Notes: generated by a model not told the origin, from the letters alone. Counted from the first letter of the stretch, positions 11,879-21,691 are shown. The stretch is 64,000 nucleotides of DNA from Pseudarthrobacter sp. NIBRBAC000502770 (GCF_006517815.1 NZ_CP041198.1:3224001-3288000), one strand, 5' to 3'. Program-made: numbers and translations.

Positions 11879-13492
11879 CTAGCTGCCGGATGCGGCTGCC
11901 CGCTGCTGCCTCAGGATGTAGCGCTGCAGCTTTCCCGACGGCGTCTTGGGCAGGTCCGCGACGAAGTGGATGCGGCGCGGGTAGGCGTGGGCGGCGAACT
12001 GCGTCTTGACCATGGTCTGGAGTTCAACCACCAGGTCATCATTGGCGGCGGTGCCGTCCGCCAGGACCACGTAGGCCTCGAGGACTTCACCGCGCAGTTC
12101 GTCGGGAGCGCCCACCACGGCACTTTCCAGCACCGCCGGATGCGTGGCCAGGACGCTTTCCACGTCGAACGGGCCAATCCGGTAGCCGGCCATGATGATC
12201 ACGTCGTCATCCCGGGAGGAGAAGAAGTAGTAACCGTCCTGGTCCACCATGCCCGCGTCACCGGTCAGGTACCACTTGCCGTCCGCGCTGAACCTTTCCG
12301 CGGTCTTCTCCGGCGCATCCTGGTACCCGGTGAACCACATCATGGGACTTTCCGCCACGTTGACGGCGACGCGGCCCAGTTCGCCGGGGGCGGCCGGCCC
12401 GTCAGCGTTGTCCTTGAGGACCGCGCAGCTCCAGCCCGGCAGGGGGCGGCCCATGGAACCAGGCCTGAGCTCCGTCCTCACGTCGTCATGCCAGGCGTTG
12501 ATGATCATCATCCCGTGTTCGGTCTGTCCGTAGTGGTCCCGCACCGGGACGCCCAGCACCTCCCGGGCCCAGCTGATCACCTCCGGGGTCAGCGGTTCGC
12601 CGGCGGAGGAGGCGCGCCGAAGTCGAAAGGGTCCAGTGCCGGCGTCGGCCTTGGCGCGCATGGTGCGGTAGACCGTGGGAGCTGCCGCGAAGTTGGTAAC
12701 GGCAAATGCCTCCAACACCTTGAAGCTGAGTTCCGGGGAGAACCCGGGGCGCAGCAGCAGGTTCCGCCGTCCCGCCGCCATGGGGCCGAGGATCCCGTAG
12801 TACAGTCCGTAGGCCCAGCCGGGGTCCGCGGCGTTCCAGAAGACGTCCTCTTCACTGACGTCCAGGCCAAGTTCGATGTACTGGCGGAACGCGGCCAATG
12901 CCCGGAGGGGCACCGGTACGCCTTTGGGCGCGCCCGTGGTTCCGGACGTGAAGATCAGCACCAGGGCACCGTCACCGCCTACGACCTCTGAAGCGATCCC
13001 CGGCTGCTGCCTGGCCAGGAGGGGCGTGAGCGCCAGGTCCGGCTGGGAAGCTTCCGCGCCGGCGACGAGCACGGCGGCAGAGGTCTGCTGGATCTTCACC
13101 CGCTGGTCGGGATCCGTGATGACGGCCTTTGCCCCGGAGGCAGTCAGCCGTAATTCGATAGCCGGCCATGCGAAGGCCGTGAACAGTGGCACATGGACCG
13201 CTCCGCGCCGCCAGATGGCCAGGAGCATGACCACCAGGTCTGCCGACTTGCCCATCAGGGTGGCCACGGCATCTCCAGGACCAATGCCGAGCTCCGCGAG
13301 GGCGGCGGCTCCCCGCTCCGAGCGTTCCCGGAGCTCGCCATAGGTGATGTCCTCCGCGGAGAGGTCGGCTGCCACCACTGTGAAGGCAACAGCGTTGGGA
13401 TCATGGCTGTCGCACAGGAGACCGGCCGCGCAGGCATCGGCCGCACCGTAGGTGGCAAGAAGGGCATCAACCGCGGGAACCGGACGGGACAT
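11879..13492 (-). CDS. Acyl-CoA synthetase (AMP-forming), acetyl/medium-chain type
   Basis: A 537-residue adenylate-forming enzyme that joins a carboxylic acid to CoA through an acyl-AMP. The ATG at 13492 follows AAGGAGAA. Motifs are the P-loop LIFTSGTTGAPKGVP, YGQTEHGMM, the hinge YLTGDAGMVDQDGYYFFSSR, and KTPSGKLQRY with the catalytic Lys near the C-terminus. The sequence style is closest to acetyl-CoA or medium-chain (MACS) ligases; chain length cannot be read from sequence alone. It lies downstream of the two-component genes on the same strand, with a 117-base gap. Confidence 0.92.
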   Translation of the reverse strand: MSRPVPAVDALLATYGAADACAAGLLCDSHDPNAVAFTVVAADLSAEDITYGELRERSERGAAALAELGIGPGDAVATLMGKSADLVVMLLAIWRRGAVHVPLFTAFAWPAIELRLTASGAKAVITDPDQRVKIQQTSAAVLVAGAEASQPDLALTPLLARQQPGIASEVVGGDGALVLIFTSGTTGAPKGVPVPLRALAAFRQYIELGLDVSEEDVFWNAADPGWAYGLYYGILGPMAAGRRNLLLRPGFSPELSFKVLEAFAVTNFAAAPTVYRTMRAKADAGTGPFRLRRASSAGEPLTPEVISWAREVLGVPVRDHYGQTEHGMMIINAWHDDVRTELRPGSMGRPLPGWSCAVLKDNADGPAAPGELGRVAVNVAESPMMWFTGYQDAPEKTAERFSADGKWYLTGDAGMVDQDGYYFFSSRDDDVIIMAGYRIGPFDVESVLATHPAVLESAVVGAPDELRGEVLEAYVVLADGTAANDDLVVELQTMVKTQFAAHAYPRRIHFVADLPKTPSGKLQRYILRQQRAAASGS

Positions 13493-13609
13493 TCGTTCTC
13501 CTTCGAACAACGTGGCCTGGAAACAACGGCACCTGTAAACACCGTGGAACAAACCTACTGCACCGGAATGACCGGGAGGTGGCAAGTTTCGCGGTCCTGC
13601 GCCGACAGG

Positions 13610-14269
13610 TCAGCCCTTGGCGCCGGGCGGCCGGATGATCCGCCGCTGTGTGGCGGCAGCGATCGCGGCCGTGCGGTTATCCACGCCGAGCTTGCCGTAG
13701 ATGTGCACCAGGTGCGTCTTCACGGTCGCTTCCGAAATGAACACCTGCCTGGCGATGGCGCGGTTGGACAAGCCCGTGGCCAGCAGTTCCAGCAACTGCA
13801 CTTCGCGCGGGGTCAGCGAGGTGCCCGGGTTGCTGATCCGGTCCATCAGCAGTGCCGCGGCCCGGGGCGCCAGGACCGTGCCGCCCGCGGCCGCCTGCAG
13901 CACCGCCTGCCGCAGCTGCTCCGGCGGAGCGTCCTTCAGCATGTAGCCGCTGGCCCCCGCCTCCACCGCGGCGAGGATATCCGCATCCGTGTCGTAGGTG
14001 GTGAGGATGAGTACCGGCGGCGGTGCGTCGAGTTTCCGGATCTCGGCGGTCGCCGTAACGCCGTCCATTCCCTCCCCCATCTGCAGATCCATCAGGACCA
14101 CATCGGGTGCCTCGTCCAAGGCAGTGAGCCGCGCCAGTTCCCTCAGCGCCGCCTTGCCGTCAGAAGCCTCGGCGGCAATGGCGATGCCCTCGGACCCGGT
14201 GAGCATGGCACGCAGCCCGGCGCGGACCACCGGATGGTCGTCAACCAACAGGACGCGGACCCCACTCAC
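13610..14269 (-). CDS. NarL/FixJ-type response regulator
   Basis: A 219-residue regulator. Its GTG start overlaps the kinase stop (GTGA) and is preceded by GGAGGAACC. The receiver domain contains LLVDDHPVVRAGL, the phosphorylated Asp in DVVLMDLQMGEGMDG, and Lys in YMLKDAPPE. The C-terminal LuxR helix-turn-helix reads LTPREVQLLELLATGLSNRA then ISEATVKTHLVHIYGKLGV. It is paired with the kinase at 14266-15576. The divergent ABC transporter with a repeated box in its promoter is the obvious target. Confidence 0.95.
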   Translation of the reverse strand: MSGVRVLLVDDHPVVRAGLRAMLTGSEGIAIAAEASDGKAALRELARLTALDEAPDVVLMDLQMGEGMDGVTATAEIRKLDAPPPVLILTTYDTDADILAAVEAGASGYMLKDAPPEQLRQAVLQAAAGGTVLAPRAAALLMDRISNPGTSLTPREVQLLELLATGLSNRAIARQVFISEATVKTHLVHIYGKLGVDNRTAAIAAATQRRIIRPPGAKG

Positions 14270-15576
14270 GGTTCCTCCACCGGGAGCCGGATGGCCACAA
14301 CCGTGCCCTCGCCCGGCGCCGATTCCACCGCCAGGGTCCCGTTCAGGGCGGCCACGCGTTCCCGCAGCGAGCGCAGCCCGAAGCCGCTGCCGTCCGCTGC
14401 GCCCGCGGCACCACCCGCAGCCCCGGGATCGAAGCCCCGGCCGTCGTCGTACACGTCCATGGTCACCTCGTTGCCCAGGAAGGCAACGCTGACGACGGCG
14501 GTACTTGCCCGGGCGTGTTCGCGGACGTTCGCAAGGCTCGCCTGCGCGGCGCGCAGCAGGGCCACGCGGGCAGGCTGGGGCAGGTCCTGCGGTTCCCCAT
14601 CCACCTCCAGCCGACAGCGCAGGGATACCCCCGCAGCCGCAGCGTCGGTCTCGGTCCTGCCGCACAACCTGTCCAGGGCCTCCACCAGCGTGGTCCCCTC
14701 CAGCTGGGGTGAAGACAGTCCACGGACAAAGCTGCGGGCCTCGGACAGGTTGTCCGCCGCGGTCTGCTGCACCAATGCCAGCCGGGCGGCAGCAGTGGCG
14801 GAGTCACCCTCCGTCAGCGACTGCCCGGCGGCCCGCCCCAGCAGCACGATGCTGGACAGGCCCTGCGCCAGCGTGTCGTGGATTTCCCGGGCCAGCCGCT
14901 CCCGCTCGGCGAGCACCCCGGCCTCATGCTGGGACCGGGCCAGCTCCTCACGCGTCCGCCGCAGTTCATCGGCTGCGCGCCGCTGGTTTTCGGCCTCGCG
15001 GTAAAGGGCCGCGTAAGCCAGGCCGGTAATCACGGAAAAAATTGCACCCAGGACAGGCCCCACCACCGCCGCCGCGTGTGGAACCGGGGAGCCGCTGGCG
15101 GCCCATTGGGAGCCGATCACCGCCGCCGTCATCAGCCCGATGGCCAGGAGTGCGCCACGCCGCGGGAGCAAATGAAGGTGCAGGAAAAAGATGGGGAAAG
15201 CAAGCCAGGCGAAGTCGGCGCTGCCGGCGAGCAGGAACGCCCACAAGGCCGTCACAAGGCCGAGCCACAGCACGCTGTACCGGCGGGGATCCACCACGGT
15301 CCGTCCCTCGGCATGGCGCTTTTCCAGGACCGTGCCGGCCAGGTAAAGGGCAGCAAGAACGACGGCGGCGGCGGCCCACACCCAGCGAAGGGCGCCTCCC
15401 GACATCAGCATCCGGACCAGGCCGACGGCCAGCAGCAGCGCGAACCCCGTGTGTAGTGTGACCCGCAGGACCCGCAGGATTGCCGCCGACGACGCGTTTT
15501 CCAGGGCGTTCAATGGTCCACGTTTGGGGATACCGCCGCGCACTTCCGGTGGTTGCGGCAGGGGCGTGGCAGGCAT
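14266..15576 (-). CDS. Membrane sensor histidine kinase, NarX/LiaS-like (HisKA_3)
   Basis: A 436-residue kinase with about five or six membrane segments in residues 35-200 and little extracytoplasmic sequence, so it probably senses in or at the membrane. A coiled coil follows, then the HisKA_3 site ERERLAREIHDTLAQGLSS and an ATPase domain with VYDDGRGFDPG and GSGFGLRSLRERV. The family often controls ABC exporters in response to cell-envelope stress or peptides. It is translationally coupled to its regulator and divergent from ABC genes. Confidence 0.92.
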   Translation of the reverse strand: MPATPLPQPPEVRGGIPKRGPLNALENASSAAILRVLRVTLHTGFALLLAVGLVRMLMSGGALRWVWAAAAVVLAALYLAGTVLEKRHAEGRTVVDPRRYSVLWLGLVTALWAFLLAGSADFAWLAFPIFFLHLHLLPRRGALLAIGLMTAAVIGSQWAASGSPVPHAAAVVGPVLGAIFSVITGLAYAALYREAENQRRAADELRRTREELARSQHEAGVLAERERLAREIHDTLAQGLSSIVLLGRAAGQSLTEGDSATAAARLALVQQTAADNLSEARSFVRGLSSPQLEGTTLVEALDRLCGRTETDAAAAGVSLRCRLEVDGEPQDLPQPARVALLRAAQASLANVREHARASTAVVSVAFLGNEVTMDVYDDGRGFDPGAAGGAAGAADGSGFGLRSLRERVAALNGTLAVESAPGEGTVVAIRLPVEEP

Positions 15577-15610
15577 TTCACCAGCTTATGCCGGGAACCC
15601 GTGCCGGGAA

Positions 15611-15662
15611 TCAACCAAAAGGTTGACTCCCGTATCAACCGTTCCATTCCCGCAGATCAACC
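15611..15662. promoter_or_regulatory. Repeated TCAACC box, candidate response-regulator operator
   Basis: TCAACC occurs at 15611-15616, 15635-15640 and 15657-15662, and inverted as GGTTGA at 15621-15626. The first pair forms the palindrome TCAACC-AAAA-GGTTGA. The direct copies start 24 and 22 bases apart, about two helical turns. They lie in the 166-base gap between the kinase gene and the ABC permease gene. Confidence 0.6.
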
Positions 15663-15742
15663 ATCCCCGCGATTCCCATGCAGGCTCCGGCCGGGAGAGT
15701 GGAACTACAGAACAATCCACCCCTGCAGAGAGAAGAACCAAC

Positions 15743-16846
15743 GTGTTCCTGGCAATCCGCGATATCCGCTTCGCCAAAGGCCGGTTCGCCATGATGGGCG
15801 GCGTCGTAGCCCTGATCACCCTGTTGCTGGTCATGCTGTCCGGCCTGACGGCCGGGCTCGCCGAGCAATCCACCTCCGCCATCGCCAGGCTGGGGGCAAC
15901 TGCCGCGAGGCCGGTGGACGCCATCGCCTTCGGCGCCCCCGGTTCAGGCTCACCCAAGGCGTCCTATACCGAGAGCTCCGTGACCGCCGCCCAGGTGGAC
16001 AGCTGGCAAAGCCGGCCGGGTGTCCATTCCGCCGAGCCGCTGGGCATTACGCAGACGCGGGCGCAGACGGCTGATGGTTCGGGGACGGCGAATGTGGCCG
16101 TCTTCGGCGTCTCGCCGGGCAGCCCTTTGGCGCCTGTGGAGGTGTCCGCCGGCACGGCCGCGGTGGGCGCCTCAGTGGCGGAAGCCCTGGCGGTGGGCCA
16201 GGGGGACAAGGTGTCCCTGGGCGGCGTGGAGCTGTCCGTCGCCGCCGTGGTGCCGGACCAGTGGTACGCGCACACTAGCGTGGTGTGGACGGCCCTGCCG
16301 GCATGGGGCAAGGCTGCGCACGTGTCCGACGCCGGACAGCTGGCCACGGTCGTCGCCGTCACCTACGCGGACGGGGCCACGGTGGATGAGGCCGCAGCGA
16401 ACGGCGCGGCACACACGGTGAGCGAATCCCGCACGGGATCTTTCCAGGCCCTGGGCTCCTTCAAGAGCGAGAACGGGTCGCTGACGCTGATGCAGGCATT
16501 CCTGTACGGCATCTCGGCACTGGTGATCGTGGCCTTCCTGAGCGTCTGGACCATCCAGCGCACCAGGGACATCGCTGTGCTGAAAGCCATGGGCGCACCC
16601 AGTTCCTACATCCTTCGCGACGCCATGACCCAGGCCGCCATCGTGCTGCTGGCAGGCGCCGGAGTCGGCGGAGCCGTGGGTGTTGGCGCCGGCTTGTTCG
16701 CTGCCCAGGCAGCCCCCTTCCAGCTGAACCTGGCCACCTCGGTGGTTCCCGTCGTCGGGATCGTTGCCCTGGGCCTGGCAGGTGCGGCACTGGCCGTCCG
16801 GCGCGTCACCAAGGTCGATGCGCTCCTGGCGCTCGGCGGAAACTAA
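15743..16846 (+). CDS. ABC transporter permease, FtsX/MacB-LolC family
   Basis: A 367-residue membrane protein starting at GTG after GAGAGAAG: FLAIRDIRFAKGRFAMMGG leads into the first membrane segment. A large extracytoplasmic domain (about 50-255) follows, then three membrane segments, with ALVIVAFLSVWTIQRTRDIAVLKAMGAP just before the last two. This is the FtsX topology of mechanotransmission-type transporters, which do not pump small solutes but act on envelope substrates such as peptides or lipoproteins. It works with the ATPase 32 bases downstream and lies opposite a kinase/regulator pair. Confidence 0.9.
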   Translation: MFLAIRDIRFAKGRFAMMGGVVALITLLLVMLSGLTAGLAEQSTSAIARLGATAARPVDAIAFGAPGSGSPKASYTESSVTAAQVDSWQSRPGVHSAEPLGITQTRAQTADGSGTANVAVFGVSPGSPLAPVEVSAGTAAVGASVAEALAVGQGDKVSLGGVELSVAAVVPDQWYAHTSVVWTALPAWGKAAHVSDAGQLATVVAVTYADGATVDEAAANGAAHTVSESRTGSFQALGSFKSENGSLTLMQAFLYGISALVIVAFLSVWTIQRTRDIAVLKAMGAPSSYILRDAMTQAAIVLLAGAGVGGAVGVGAGLFAAQAAPFQLNLATSVVPVVGIVALGLAGAALAVRRVTKVDALLALGGN

Positions 16847-16878
16847 TCCCTTCTTCCCTCCTTTGAAAGGAACCCATC

Positions 16879-17577
16879 ATGACCACAACCGCTCCCCTGA
16901 CCCTGGTCAACGTCACCCTCGAATATCCCGACGGCGGCGGCACCACCACCGCCCTGGACCGTGTCAGCCTCACCGCGGAAGCCGGCCAACTCGTGGCACT
17001 CGTGGGCCCCTCGGGGTCCGGTAAGTCCAGCCTGCTGGCCGCCGCCGCCACCCTGGTCCGCCCCACAAGCGGCCAAGTCATTATCGACGGCACCGACACC
17101 ATGGGCCTGGGCGACAAGGAACTGACAGCCCTGCGGCGCGGGGAAGTGGGCATCATCTTCCAGCAGCCCAACCTGCTCCCGTCGCTCACCGCCGTCGAAC
17201 AGCTCGTCATCAGCGACCACCTGCGCGGAAAGTCCGCCAAGGCCGCCACGGCGCGGGCCGCCGAACTGCTGGACGTCGTCGGGCTGTCCGCCAGTGCGGG
17301 GAAACTTCCGCACCAGCTCTCCGGCGGCCAGCGCCAGCGCGTGAACATCGCGCGGGCACTGATGGGCAGCCCCAGGGTGCTGCTGGTGGACGAGCCGACG
17401 GCGGCACTGGACCACGAACGGAGCGCCTCCATCATCGCCCTCCTGCGGCAGGTGACCAACGAATTCTCGGTGGCAACGGTGATGGTCACCCATGACACCG
17501 AGTTCGTGCCGCTGACCGACGTGGTGGCCACCATGCGGGACGGCAAACTGACAACCCCGGTCCTGGCAGGCGCCTAG
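16879..17577 (+). CDS. ABC transporter ATP-binding protein, LolD/MacB type
   Basis: A 232-residue ATPase with all motifs: Walker A GPSGSGKSS, signature LSGGQRQRVNIARALMGSP, Walker B VLLVDEPTAALD and H-loop VMVTHDTEF. AAAGGAACCC precedes the ATG. It energises the FtsX-type permease encoded immediately upstream. The final stretch GKLTTPVLAGA is short, as in LolD-like proteins. Confidence 0.95.
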   Translation: MTTTAPLTLVNVTLEYPDGGGTTTALDRVSLTAEAGQLVALVGPSGSGKSSLLAAAATLVRPTSGQVIIDGTDTMGLGDKELTALRRGEVGIIFQQPNLLPSLTAVEQLVISDHLRGKSAKAATARAAELLDVVGLSASAGKLPHQLSGGQRQRVNIARALMGSPRVLLVDEPTAALDHERSASIIALLRQVTNEFSVATVMVTHDTEFVPLTDVVATMRDGKLTTPVLAGA

Positions 17578-17606
17578 GAGGAACGACGCCGGCCGGGACC
17601 GGTTGT

Positions 17607-18614
17607 CTAGTCCTTCGGGCCGTTGGCTGCCGCGGCGGCAAGGCGCGGGCCCAGCCTTTCGGCCATAAGCCGGTACCCTACATTGTCCGGATGGAGGGTG
17701 TCCGGCATGTGGGCCAGCGCCTCGGCTTCCGTCAGCACCGCCCCGCCGTCCACCAGGTGGATCCGTGCTTCCCCGGAACGCCGCTGCAGGTGGGCGACCA
17801 CTCCGGCTGTGGCCTCCCGGTAGTCGGCCAGGGTGGCACCGACCGCATTGGGAGTAGCTTCACGCGGAAGCGACAGGACCGGCGTGATCACCACCAGTGG
17901 AACGTCCGGATGGGCGGTCAGGATGTTCGAGATGAACCCCAGCACCTGGCTGGCATAGCTCCGCAACGAGAACGCCGCTGCGTTGTAGGAGTTGATGCCC
18001 AAGCACAGGGAGATGACGTCCGCAGGGAGTCGCTGAATGGTCCTTGCTGCAGCCGGGTCCAGCTGGCATTCGCCGGCAAAACCCAGCGACTGCAGTACCC
18101 ACCCGAGCTTCCGGGCCACCAGCGCCGGCCAGGTCTCGGAAGGACCGGCCGCCTCCCGGCAGTGGGTGATGGAGCTTCCGTAGGCCAGCCACCGCTTGCC
18201 TGGCTCTTGCACCGACTGGACATCCTCGCCTTGCAGGGATGCGTGGAGCACCCTGACCCGGCCGAACTGCGGGAGCCACAGTTGCACCTTGGCGCCGGCC
18301 GGCAGCGTTCCCAACTCCAGCGTGTGGCTCAGCCGCCCGGCAGCGGGGATCCGGTGGGCCAGTTTGCCGTCAACCAGCACATCAATGGGAGAGCAGTCCG
18401 CGGTACCTTCCGCCTTGAGGGTCAGCCTGCCGGACGAAGCCGTCCACGTGGCCCGGATACCGGCCGTCATCTGTGCCATGTCCGCAAGCCCGTCAGTGAA
18501 GGGCGGCATCAGCAGTTCGGTGTCAAGCCGCCTGAACTCCTGCCAGCCCTCCACGTCCTGGACGACGTCGAAAGCCCCCGCCCAGTGCGCGTGCACTGAT
18601 TCCACTTTCGTCAT
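17607..18614 (-). CDS. SGNH/GDSL-type esterase, candidate sialate O-acetylesterase
   Basis: A 335-residue protein without a signal peptide. The first 140 residues look like a beta-sandwich; the rest is an SGNH hydrolase with WLAYGSSITHC (nucleophile Ser), SLGFAGECQL (Gly), CLGINSYNAAA (Asn) and DTLHPDNVGY (Asp-His). This two-part layout is seen in carbohydrate esterases. The ATG overlaps the sialidase stop (ATGA), so the two are coupled. Because O-acetyl groups block sialidases and lyases, deacetylation of sialic acids is the inferred role; the sequence shows only an esterase. Confidence 0.8.
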   Translation of the reverse strand: MTKVESVHAHWAGAFDVVQDVEGWQEFRRLDTELLMPPFTDGLADMAQMTAGIRATWTASSGRLTLKAEGTADCSPIDVLVDGKLAHRIPAAGRLSHTLELGTLPAGAKVQLWLPQFGRVRVLHASLQGEDVQSVQEPGKRWLAYGSSITHCREAAGPSETWPALVARKLGWVLQSLGFAGECQLDPAAARTIQRLPADVISLCLGINSYNAAAFSLRSYASQVLGFISNILTAHPDVPLVVITPVLSLPREATPNAVGATLADYREATAGVVAHLQRRSGEARIHLVDGGAVLTEAEALAHMPDTLHPDNVGYRLMAERLGPRLAAAAANGPKD

Positions 18615-21569
18615 CCCTTCGGTGTCACCTGCAAACGGTCAAAGGCCACCTGTTTGCCGTCCCTGTCCAGTACCACCACGTCATCGCGGCCGTTCTGCAC
18701 GTCCGCTGGGAGGATGAATTCCACCGTGTTACCAGTGGTGGGAAAAATCCAGCCAATCCGGTAGCTGCGCTTGTTCAGGTACACGTAATACCACTGTCCG
18801 TAGTCGAGGCCCCCGAGGACCACCTTCTGGCCGTTGCGGTACTTGTCCGCGGTGCCGAGGTCCCACGGAGGTGTCAGGCCCTCAAAGTCCTGGACTGTGA
18901 GCGCCGGAACGGATTCGGGCTGCGCGGGCTGCAGGTTGAGCCGGATGCCCCCGCCGGCCACCGACGCCGTGATGCGCTTGGCACCGTTGTCCGCGGTGGC
19001 CTCGAAGCTGACAGGTGCCAACTGGCCGGCCGCAATGTCCGCGGCACTCAGCACGTGAGAGCGGGTGGCGGTCACGTTACTGCCGGCAGCCAACAACTGT
19101 TCGCTGATGCCCGCGTCCGGGGCGGAAACCGCTGTCAGGTCCACGTTTCCTGCGTTGCCCAGGGTGTAGGTGTACGTGATGGTGTCGCCTGCGGAGGCGT
19201 AGCGGTCTCCGTCCAGGTCCGTCCATTCCGCGGCGACGGTGCCTTCCATCCTGGCATCGCGGACCTTCAGGTCCACCTCGCCGCCGTTCACGGCGTAGGT
19301 CCGGGTGGTCTGGCCGGTGGCGCTGACCTCCCAGGAGGTCTCGGGGACGAAGAAGCCTTGGCCCGCTTCCACGGCGGTGACAGTGTGGCGTGGCGTGGCA
19401 CACGTGTAGGACTGGCCGGCGGGCAGCACGCTGTACCGGCAGTTCCCGGGGCCGTCCGGCATAAACGGGCTGAAATTGCCGGCCGTGGGGACCACTTTCT
19501 CCACCAGCGGGCTGGTGTTGGTCACGTCGAACTTGTAGGGGAACGCCTCCCCTGCGCCGTACGGCTGCGCAGCCAGGTCCCGGCCGGCGTCGCTGCGGCT
19601 GCCCGTGATGGTGGCGGCCACCAGGCCATCACGCAGTGCCACGGCCGCGCCGGTGAAGGAAACCGTCCTGGTGAGCGACGGCGTCGCGCTGGCCGTGATG
19701 CTGAAGGTTGCCTGCGGCATGAAGTAGCCGCGGGAGATGTCCTCGGCCGTCAGAGTGTGCTTAGCCGTGGTGCAGGTGTAGGAGGCGCCCGCTGCCAGGT
19801 TGTTGTACCGGCAAGGCCGACGGCGGCAGGAACCCGGCGTCGAAGGTTCCGGCGAGCGGCACTGAGTTGGCGGTGACGTTGGCCGTGCTCTTGATGGTGA
19901 ACGTGTAGCTGAGCACGTCGCCGGCCTGGTACGGGCTGGCCGCGACGTCGCGGTCCGGCGCGGAGCCGGTGACGCTGAGGCCCACCTGCGGAGCCACCGG
20001 GACCGTGGCGGTGAAGGTGGCCTGCGAGACCCGGCCGTCCGCCGTCGTGAACGCCGCGTTGAGGTTCTGCGGGCCGCTGGCATTGGACGGAGCGGTCAGG
20101 TCCACGGTGACGGTGGCGGAGGCACCGGGTGCGACGTCGGGCACAGGCACCGTGGTGGCGGACCAGCCGCTGGGGGTGTACACGGTGGCGGTGGCGCCGG
20201 AGAGCGTGGCGGTTTCCTGGTTGGTGACGGTCACGGCAACCTGTTTGGTGGCGCCGGGTGCGGTGGTGACGGCGGGGACGGCCAGCGGGGCGCAGGCGTA
20301 GTTCAGCCACGCGTCGTCGAAAGCGGCGAACGGCATATTGTCCGTGTAGTTGCCTTCGTACAGGACGCCGAACCTGCCATCGTCCAGCCGGGTCACGGTG
20401 GAGTAGGCGGAGAAGCCTGGGCGGATGGTGCGCACGCCCGGCCAGGTGGCGCCGTCGTCGCAGGACACCCGGGCGGAGACGTTTTCGCGGCCGGTCTTGG
20501 AGTTGGCGTTGGTGAAGATCAATTTCTTCGCGTCGGCTGAGGCCTGCGGGGCGTTGGGGAACATCCGGGCGATGGCACCGTTGTTGGCCGGATCCGGCAG
20601 TTCGGTGTCCTGCGTGACCGGGCCGTAGGTGGCACCACCGTCGGTGGAGACCGCCATCTTGCGGTAGCCCTGGTTCGCGTTGTCCCGGGAGTTAAGCAGG
20701 ACGCGCCCGTCCGAGAGTTCCACGGTCTTGTTCTCGTCCATCCGGTCGCCCACGTTGGCACCCTTGTGCCACGTGGCCCCGTGGTCGTCCGAGTAGACGC
20801 TGTAGGCCTGAATGCGGTTGGTGCCGTCCGCCTGGCGGACATCGCCGGCGTACTGCTGGATCAGGCGGCCCTTGTAGGGTCCGTACTTGAGCTGGATGCC
20901 TTCGCCGGAGGACGCGAAGTTGGAGCGGACGTCGCCCGCCACGGGGCTGGTCTTGCTGGTGCCCGGCTTGGTGACGCCGGTGATGAGACGGGGCTGGCTC
21001 CAGGTGGCGCCGCCGTCGGACGATTCAATCACGGCGGAGGAAATGACGTTGCGGTCCGCGTCATCGTTACCGAACCCGCTGCCGCCGAAGCCCTGGTCCT
21101 TGGAGTAGACAAAGAACGCGAAGACCTTTCCGGCCTCGGCGTCGTAGATATAGGACGGGTCGCTGTAGCCGTACTTCGGTCCAGTGGCATCCGCCACATG
21201 GCCGGCTGCAATGACCTGTACCGGTCCCCAGGTCCTTCCGCCGTCAGTGCTGCGGCGCTGCACGATGGAATTGGGGTTGGGGGCGTCGGCAGCACTGCCG
21301 GGCCGGCCGTCCCAGGCGGCGAGGACCACGCCGCTGCCGAGGTAGGTCAGCGCGGGGATCCGGTAGAAGAAGTTGGCGGCCGTTCTGTCCGCTGCGAGAT
21401 TCACTTCCTGGAAGCTGCCCGGCGGAGCGGTAGGGCTGGTGGAGGGGGTGGGGGCCGCCTGCGCCGGCAGCCCGCTCCCGGCCAGCAGGGCCAGGGCCAG
21501 TGCGCCCGTGCCCGCGGCCTTCCCCATTGATCGTTTCTTGGTTCTTTTGGTGGTAATTCGCAAACCCAT
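18611..21569 (-). pseudogene. nanH: Secreted exo-sialidase with C-terminal repeats, frameshifted in this sequence
   Basis: The start ATG follows GAAAGGA and leads a signal peptide (hydrophobic GALALALLAGSG, cleavage near AQAAPTP). Next comes a sialidase propeller with the FFYRIPALTYL arginine motif and Asp-boxes such as STDGGRTWG, SSDGGATWS and SDDHGATWH. An NPCBM-associated/NEW3-like domain and DUF11-like beta repeats follow. The first frame (602 codons) stops at 19761. The protein continues in a second frame from about 19812 to 18611 through NNLAAGASYTCTTAKHTL. Comparison with the sister repeat (GNCRYSVLPAGQSYTC) places the break at 19811-19818, one extra base or two missing. Repaired length is about 985 residues. 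It may be a real mutation or a sequencing error. Confidence 0.8.
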
Positions 21570-21650
21570 GTCCTTTCTGGACGCCGCGCTGCGGCTCGAA
21601 TGGAAGTGACGACGCCGTCGAGGCTGTAGACAAATGTGATTCTTGCTACA

Positions 21651-21662
21651 TACGACGTCCTA
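21651..21662. promoter_or_regulatory. Candidate GntR operator, sialidase divergent promoter (site 1)
   Basis: TACGACGTCCTA matches the TAGGACGTCCTA pattern in 11 of 12 positions. It lies 82 bases upstream of the secreted sialidase start and 42 bases before the second sialidase, so it can act on both genes. Confidence 0.55.
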
Positions 21663-21676
21663 CCACCTTAAGGTGG
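21663..21676. promoter_or_regulatory. Perfect 14-base palindrome in the sialidase divergent promoter
   Basis: CCACCTTAAGGTGG directly abuts the TACGACGTCCTA site. It covers the position of the -35 region for the downstream sialidase. It differs from the other operator, so a second regulator is possible. Confidence 0.5.
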
Positions 21677-21691
21677 AGCCACGTGGAAAGC

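Noticed and set aside
17578..17606. Hairpin between the ABC ATPase and SGNH genes as a terminator
   Set aside because: GCCGGCCGGGACCGG gives only a short, imperfect stem and no T tract.
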